A stretch of DNA of 8,479 bases from the NCBI GenBank assembly GCA_014762585.1, contig JABURN010000007.1:1-8479 (forward strand). The letters are read 5' to 3'. The DNA comes from Methylophaga sp. Lineage in GTDB: Bacteria; Pseudomonadota; Gammaproteobacteria; Nitrosococcales; Methylophagaceae. A program made the position numbers and the translations under genes. Of this stretch, positions 7,089 through 8,479 are shown piece after piece (position 1 is the stretch's first letter; the number at the start of each line of letters is the position of its first letter). The notes under the pieces are model-generated. The model was given only the letters and a program-made list of their open reading frames with translations, had not been told where the DNA came from and ran no database searches.

Positions 7089-7819
7089 ATATAAAAACTC
7101 GAGGCGAGGGTGCCCATCAACAGCGCCCAGCCGTCAATCAGCACAAACAGCATCAGTTTAAACGGCAGCGAAATCAGCATCGGTGACAGCATCATCATAC
7201 CCATGGCCATCAACACACTGGCCACCACCAGATCGATGATAAGAAACGGAATAAAGATCAGAAAGCCAATCTGAAACGCGGTTTTCAGCTCACTGGTCAC
7301 AAAGGAGGGTAGCAGCAGACTGTAGGGGATATCTTCCGGGGTCTGCATTTCCTCATAACCGCCGATTGAAGCAAACAGCTCAATATCGGTTTCACGGGTC
7401 TGGGCGAGCATAAACTCTTTAAATGGGGCGCCGGCGCGCTCAAACGCAGTGGTGAATTCAATCTCGCCATCCATATAAGGCACCACGGCCTCATCATAGG
7501 CCTGACCGAAGATCGGATGCATGATGAAGATAGTCAGGAACAGGGCGAGGCCAATCAGAATCTGGTTGGACGGTGTCGACTGCACGCCCATCGCCTGGCG
7601 CAGAATCGCCAGAACGATGATGATACGGGTAAACGAGGTCATCATCATCAACCCTGCCGGCAGCAGGGTCAGCACTGTCATCAATGCCAGGATTTGCAGG
7701 GTCAGGCTGTAGCTTTCGCCGCCCTCGGTATCGGTGACAGTCAAAGCCGGAATGCCCTGTTCGGCACCGAATGCCAGCATCGGTGACAGCATTAAAGCTA
7801 AAACGAGCAGCAGGCGCAT
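7085..7819 (-). CDS. fliP: Flagellar export gate protein FliP
   Basis: Core membrane subunit of the export gate; five copies form the pore with FliR. The protein has 244 residues. It begins with a cleavable-looking signal peptide ([19 protein letters not shown], likely cut after residue 19), as known for FliP. Next come membrane segments, the signature [18 protein letters not shown] (61-78) with [13 protein letters not shown] after it, a soluble periplasmic part (about 105-170), and [22 protein letters not shown] (186-207). Met208-210 in the MGMMMLSP loop correspond by context to the methionine gasket that seals the closed gate in Salmonella FliP. The frame extends one TTG codon further to 7822, but the ATG at 7819 has GGGGAG at 7832-7827 (7-base spacing) and makes a TGATG overlap with fliO, so it is preferred. 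Confidence 0.97.
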   Translation of the reverse strand: MRLLLVLALMLSPMLAFGAEQGIPALTVTDTEGGESYSLTLQILALMTVLTLLPAGLMMMTSFTRIIIVLAILRQAMGVQSTPSNQILIGLALFLTIFIMHPIFGQAYDEAVVPYMDGEIEFTTAFERAGAPFKEFMLAQTRETDIELFASIGGYEEMQTPEDIPYSLLLPSFVTSELKTAFQIGFLIFIPFLIIDLVVASVLMAMGMMMLSPMLISLPFKLMLFVLIDGWALLMGTLASSFYI

Positions 7820-8247
7820 CAACGTTCTCCCCGCTGTTGCATGATTTGACGTAATTTACCGGCAAAGTCCGGGCGCTCGCTGCTATCAGCAGGCAGCGGT
7901 TTATCAAGTTTGCAGAGCAGGTTAACCTGTTGCGGCGTCACACCAAGCAACAGCTGTTCATCACCAATCTGCACCAACACCGCCCGCTCACGGGTGCCCA
8001 GCGGCAGGCCGGCAATCACTTTCATTTTTCCATTGGCAGCGGTATGAAAACTGGTGGTGCGTTTCAGCAGCCAGGCGACCAGTACGATACAGCCCAGAAC
8101 CAGAATCAGTCCCATCATGGTCTGTAACAAACTCATTGCCGACAGGGGCGATGAACTCAGGGTTCTGGCGCCTTCCTGCTGTTCGGCGGCGTAAAGTGGA
8201 AATGACAGCAGCCAGACACTGCTACTGAGCAGCCATTGCTTTATCAT
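7819..8247 (-). CDS. fliO: Flagellar biosynthesis protein FliO
   Basis: Membrane factor that helps FliP assemble into the export gate; in the family it is not part of the finished core. The protein has 142 residues. A hydrophobic signal-like start ([20 protein letters not shown], possible cut near residue 21) precedes a short serine-rich periplasmic stretch and a single membrane helix (about 43-62, [20 protein letters not shown]). The cytoplasmic domain carries the typical [31 protein letters not shown] pattern (first part about 75-92, second part 93-104), followed by a variable charged tail. FliO is the least conserved member of this cluster, so the assignment rests on this pattern and on its position between fliN and fliP. 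It shares one base with each neighbour (TGATG at both ends). Confidence 0.93.
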   Translation of the reverse strand: MIKQWLLSSSVWLLSFPLYAAEQQEGARTLSSSPLSAMSLLQTMMGLILVLGCIVLVAWLLKRTTSFHTAANGKMKVIAGLPLGTRERAVLVQIGDEQLLLGVTPQQVNLLCKLDKPLPADSSERPDFAGKLRQIMQQRGER

Positions 8248-8479
8248 CAGCGCAGCTTTTTGATGCGTTCTGCCGCACTGATAACATCAGTGAGGCGAAT
8301 ACCGAATTTGTCATTGACTACAACCACCTCGCCGTGGGCGATCAGGGTGTCATTAACCAGCACATCCATCGGTTCGCCGGCAAGGCGATCCAGCTCGACC
8401 ACCGAGCCCTGGCTCAATTGCAGCAGATTACGGATGCTGATACGGGTGCGGCCGATTTCCATTGAGATGGTGACCGGTA
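8247..8479 (-). CDS. fliN: Flagellar motor switch protein FliN, 5' end cut by window
   Basis: C-ring component of the flagellar motor switch; it sits at the base of the rotor with FliM and FliG, takes part in direction switching, and binds the export ATPase regulator FliH. Only the C-terminal 76 residues are visible; the frame is open to the right edge. The ATG at 8462 is internal: codons before it read PVTIS, which continues the conserved SpoA-domain strand PVTISMEIGRTRISIRNLL. The remainder (SVVELDRLAGEPMDVLVND, then HGEVVVVNDKFGIRLTDV) is characteristic of FliN, and the ending AERIKKLR is typical. It overlaps fliO by one base (TGATG). Gene neighbours further upstream, probably fliM and fliL, are not in the window. 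Confidence 0.96.
   Translation of the reverse strand, partial: PVTISMEIGRTRISIRNLLQLSQGSVVELDRLAGEPMDVLVNDTLIAHGEVVVVNDKFGIRLTDVISAAERIKKLR

Overview
The window is a contiguous flagellar gene cluster. All ten genes lie on the minus strand and are read from high to low coordinates: fliN (5' end outside the window), fliO, fliP, fliQ, fliR, flhB, flhA, flhF, fleN/flhG and fliA (3' end outside the window). No RNA gene, mobile element, CRISPR array or integration mark was seen. No stretch longer than 68 bases lacks a gene.

The order fliN-O-P-Q-R-flhB followed by flhA-flhF-fleN-fliA is the arrangement known from polarly flagellated Gammaproteobacteria such as Pseudomonas and Vibrio relatives. Having flhF and fleN between flhA and fliA points to a polar flagellum whose position and number are controlled. 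Protein similarity recalled from memory fits a marine or methylotrophic gammaproteobacterium (Methylophaga-like or similar), but the genus cannot be fixed from this window.

Right part (8479 to 6025): the C-ring/switch protein FliN, the FliO assembly factor, and the FliP-FliQ-FliR export-gate core. The genes are joined by 1-base TGATG overlaps (fliN/fliO, fliO/fliP), a 4-base ATGA overlap (fliP/fliQ) and an 11-base gap (fliQ/fliR). Middle (6032 to 2743): FlhB, the export-gate substrate-specificity switch with its NPTH self-cleavage site, then FlhA, the large export-gate subunit. They are separated by 68 bases containing a small stem-loop. Left part (2717 to 1): FlhF, the SRP-type GTPase that marks the pole; FleN/FlhG, the MinD-like ATPase that limits flagellar number; and FliA, the sigma-28 factor for late flagellar genes. 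These three are tightly coupled.

Together the genes encode the type III export apparatus, part of the switch, the placement and number system, and the late-gene sigma factor. The proteins are of normal length and carry their expected key motifs. I found no undescribed system here; the findings are small observations on gene coupling, start choice and one intercistronic hairpin.
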